Assembly: GCA_019233415.1 (NCBI GenBank)
Contig: JAFAMK010000314.1
Location: 1 to 7,066, forward strand
Direction: 5' to 3'
Length of the DNA stretch: 7,066 bases
DNA from: Vulcanimicrobiota bacterium
Lineage (GTDB): Bacteria; Vulcanimicrobiota; Vulcanimicrobiia; Vulcanimicrobiales; Vulcanimicrobiaceae
A program made the translations under genes and the position numbers. This document shows, piece by piece, positions 5,939 to 7,066 of this stretch (positions are counted from its first letter, which is position 1; every line of letters begins with the position of its first letter). A model generated the notes under the pieces. The model was not told the origin of the DNA. It did no database searches and saw only the letters and a list, made by a program, of their open reading frames with translations.

Positions 5939-6706
5939 ATGACGGCTGACTGGGTGGAGCGGCCGCACGCCGACGGTCACGAGCTGCTCGCGGCGGCGCT
6001 AACGGATTGGACGGCACCCGACTACGTCGCGGTGCGAGCGCTGGTCGCGCTCAGCGCGGATACCTACGACCGCCTGGCGCGCGCGACCGCGATGGGGCGC
6101 CAGTTCGTGTTCGACGTGCGCCGCCGGCTCGACGAGGGCGGCGCCGACGTGCTCCTGCGCGACGCGCCGAGCGTCACCGAGCGGATCGTCGAGACCGCGG
6201 CGCACCAAATCGCAGCGTGCGGCCGCAGCGACTTGACGATGCGCACGGTCTCCGGCGAAGCGCACATTCCGCGCCGTACCCTCTACAACTTGTACGCGTC
6301 GAGCGATGCGTTGATCCGAACGTGCCAACGCCGAGCGCAAACGCTATGGCGCGCACGATTCGCGCAACGCGTCGTCACAGCTAGTACCGACGCACGAGAG
6401 CGACTCGCCGCCGTCTTCGACGTGCTCGACGCATGGGTGACGTCGCCGCGTTTCCGGGACGATCTGGCGCTCCGCGCCCCGCCGTCGTTCGCCGCCGACA
6501 CACGTGATGACGACCTCCGCGAGCACCTCGCCGAGGTCGAGCGATTCGCGCGCGGGCTCGCAGACGAAGCCCGCATCGCCGCACCCGACGCGTTCGCTGC
6601 GCTCGTGGTAACGAACGTCGCCGGCGCGGCCGCGTGGTACGACCGTCGTGAAAGCGCACGCGCGGCAGCGCTCGCAACGCTCGACGCGATCGTGAACGTG
6701 CGCTGA
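5939..6706 (+). CDS. TetR-family transcriptional regulator with N-terminal extension
   Basis: A 255-residue protein. Residues about 79-127 form the TetR DNA-binding domain: VTERIVETAAHQIA (helix 1), then TMRTVSGEAHIPRRTLYNLY (100-119, helix-turn-helix with the typical TLYNLY ending) and SSDALI. The C-terminal part (about 130-255) is helical and variable, as usual for the ligand-binding and dimer domain. The unusual part is residues 1-78, which precede the HTH where most TetR proteins have only 5-20. This stretch keeps the same G/C-ending codon pattern as the rest and looks helical (HELLAAALTDW, VAVRALVALSADTYDRLARA), so it is probably translated. ATG 5939 has a purine-rich GAGGGTGGGG site ending 7 bp upstream, and an in-frame TGA at 5921 rules out a longer start. 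M52 is a possible internal start. The likely targets are the downstream exported-protein gene and perhaps the divergent secretin-hppD pair. The ligand is unknown. Confidence 0.88.
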   Translation: MTADWVERPHADGHELLAAALTDWTAPDYVAVRALVALSADTYDRLARATAMGRQFVFDVRRRLDEGGADVLLRDAPSVTERIVETAAHQIAACGRSDLTMRTVSGEAHIPRRTLYNLYASSDALIRTCQRRAQTLWRARFAQRVVTASTDARERLAAVFDVLDAWVTSPRFRDDLALRAPPSFAADTRDDDLREHLAEVERFARGLADEARIAAPDAFAALVVTNVAGAAAWYDRRESARAAALATLDAIVNVR

Positions 6707-6715
6707 CGCATCGGC

Positions 6716-6733
6716 TTGGCACACGTGTGCCAA
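6716..6733. promoter_or_regulatory. 18-bp perfect palindrome, candidate TetR operator
   Basis: TTGGCACACGTGTGCCAA is perfectly self-complementary. It begins 9 bp after the TetR stop and ends 109 bp before the next start. Its length and symmetry fit an operator for a TetR-type dimer. As RNA it could fold to a 7-bp stem with an ACGU loop, and TTTT follows after five bases (6739-6742), so a weak terminator of the TetR gene is the alternative. An 8-bp palindrome TTTCGAAA (6740-6747) follows closely. The symmetry is seen directly; the role is inferred from position. Confidence 0.55.
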
Positions 6734-6751
6734 ACTCGTTTTCGAAATGGG

Positions 6752-6781
6752 TTGCACGACAGTACGCTGCCGTTGCATGAT
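6752..6781 (+). promoter_or_regulatory. Weak candidate sigma-70-like promoter
   Basis: TTGCAC (6752-6757) and CATGAT (6776-6781) are 18 bp apart and match four or five of six consensus bases each. They lie 19 bp beyond the 18-bp palindrome and about 60 bp before ATG 6843. The rest of the 136-bp gap shows nothing else definite. Such partial matches arise by chance, so this is only a candidate. Confidence 0.2.
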
Positions 6782-6842
6782 GGAGTCCGCTCGACCATGT
6801 CTCGCCCACGCGAGGAACGAGCGAGTCGGATTTGGGGGTGTC

Positions 6843-7066
6843 ATGTTCCGACGATCACGTGGCCGGCGCACGCCCGGCGCGATGCTGGTCCTTTGCCTGC
6901 TCGCGCCGAGCGTCTCGGCCGCAGCGGCGAATCCTGCCGCCAACGTGCGCGTGACCGACGCTTCCGCCCGATTCGATCTGGCCTACGCCGCGAGCGCGTC
7001 GGCACTCGGCGGATACGTCACCTCGGAGAACGCTCCGCTGGCGGTCGTCCCGCGCCAAAGTGCCGA
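6843..7066 (+). CDS. Unidentified exported protein (N-terminal part, cut by window edge)
   Basis: From ATG 6843 the frame stays open to the window end, 74 codons with no stop. The protein starts with a basic n-region (MFRRSRGRR), a hydrophobic core (AMLVLCLLAPSVSA) and an AAAANPAA stretch, a typical Sec signal peptide with cleavage near residue 26-30. The visible mature part (NVRVTDASARFDLAYAASAS...) matches no family I recognise. GGGGGTG just before the ATG is the likely ribosome site. An in-frame ATG at 6777 would add 22 residues ahead of the signal peptide, so 6843 is preferred. It lies 136 bp downstream of the TetR gene on the same strand, with the 18-bp palindrome between them, so TetR control is plausible. 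That would fit an efflux or envelope gene, but no domain proves it. Confidence 0.72.
   Translation, partial: MFRRSRGRRTPGAMLVLCLLAPSVSAAAANPAANVRVTDASARFDLAYAASASALGGYVTSENAPLAVVPRQSA

Noticed and set aside
5807..5980. Upstream extension of the secretin frame
   Set aside because: It would place 58 Arg-rich residues before the signal peptide and overlap the TetR start; the strong GGAGGT before 5806 settles the start.
6716..6733. Sigma-54-type promoter suggested by TGGCAC within the palindrome
   Set aside because: The GG and GC elements are 9 bp apart instead of the required 10, and the TTGC half is imperfect; the symmetry is better explained as an operator or hairpin.
1..7066. CRISPR arrays, tRNA or rRNA genes, insertion-sequence ends
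   Set aside because: No regularly spaced repeats, tRNA-like cloverleaf with TTCGA-arm context, rRNA-like segments or transposase motifs were seen by reading both strands.

Overview
This window comes from a bacterium with a high-GC genome. Codons end mostly in G or C, and coding is dense on both strands. A secretin-family outer-membrane protein with a signal peptide points to a diderm (two-membrane) cell. The lineage cannot be fixed from sequence alone. The gene content and the Ala/Arg/Thr/Pro-rich protein style would suit a soil-type group such as Eremiobacterota/Vulcanimicrobiota or another high-GC diderm, but that is a low-confidence impression. The window reads as ordinary chromosome: there are no transposases, phage genes, CRISPR arrays, tRNAs or rRNAs.

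Left part (1-3597). Three genes lie on the minus strand, in transcription order: a DHA2/EmrB-type 14-helix MFS exporter (1056-2576); a small membrane-anchored protein with a cysteine-rich, DnaJ-like zinc-binding tail (690-1007); and a deoxyribose-phosphate aldolase gene, deoC, cut by the window edge (1-601). The exporter is divergent from an AraC-family regulator (2713-3597) across a 136-bp intergenic region, the usual layout of a regulator and its target pump. The 88 bp between the zinc protein and deoC hold strong inverted repeats, including one that would fold over the deoC start codon.

Middle part (3594-5806, minus strand). A short secretin-domain protein (4706-5806) is followed by 4-hydroxyphenylpyruvate dioxygenase, hppD (3594-4709). 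The secretin stop and the likely GTG start of hppD overlap in the tetranucleotide GTGA, so the two are probably one transcription unit and translationally coupled. This is an odd pairing, an outer-membrane channel family with a tyrosine-catabolic enzyme. The hppD stop overlaps the AraC gene stop tail-to-tail in CTAG.

Right part (5939-7066, plus strand). A TetR-family regulator with an unusual N-terminal extension of about 78 residues is divergent from the secretin gene. Downstream are a perfect 18-bp palindrome, a good operator candidate, and the start of an unidentified exported protein that runs off the window. The layout suggests the TetR protein controls the exported-protein gene and whatever follows it, possibly also the divergent secretin-hppD pair.

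I see no complete novel multi-gene system here. The most unusual items are the secretin/hppD coupling, the zinc-tail membrane protein behind the exporter, the extended TetR and the palindrome.
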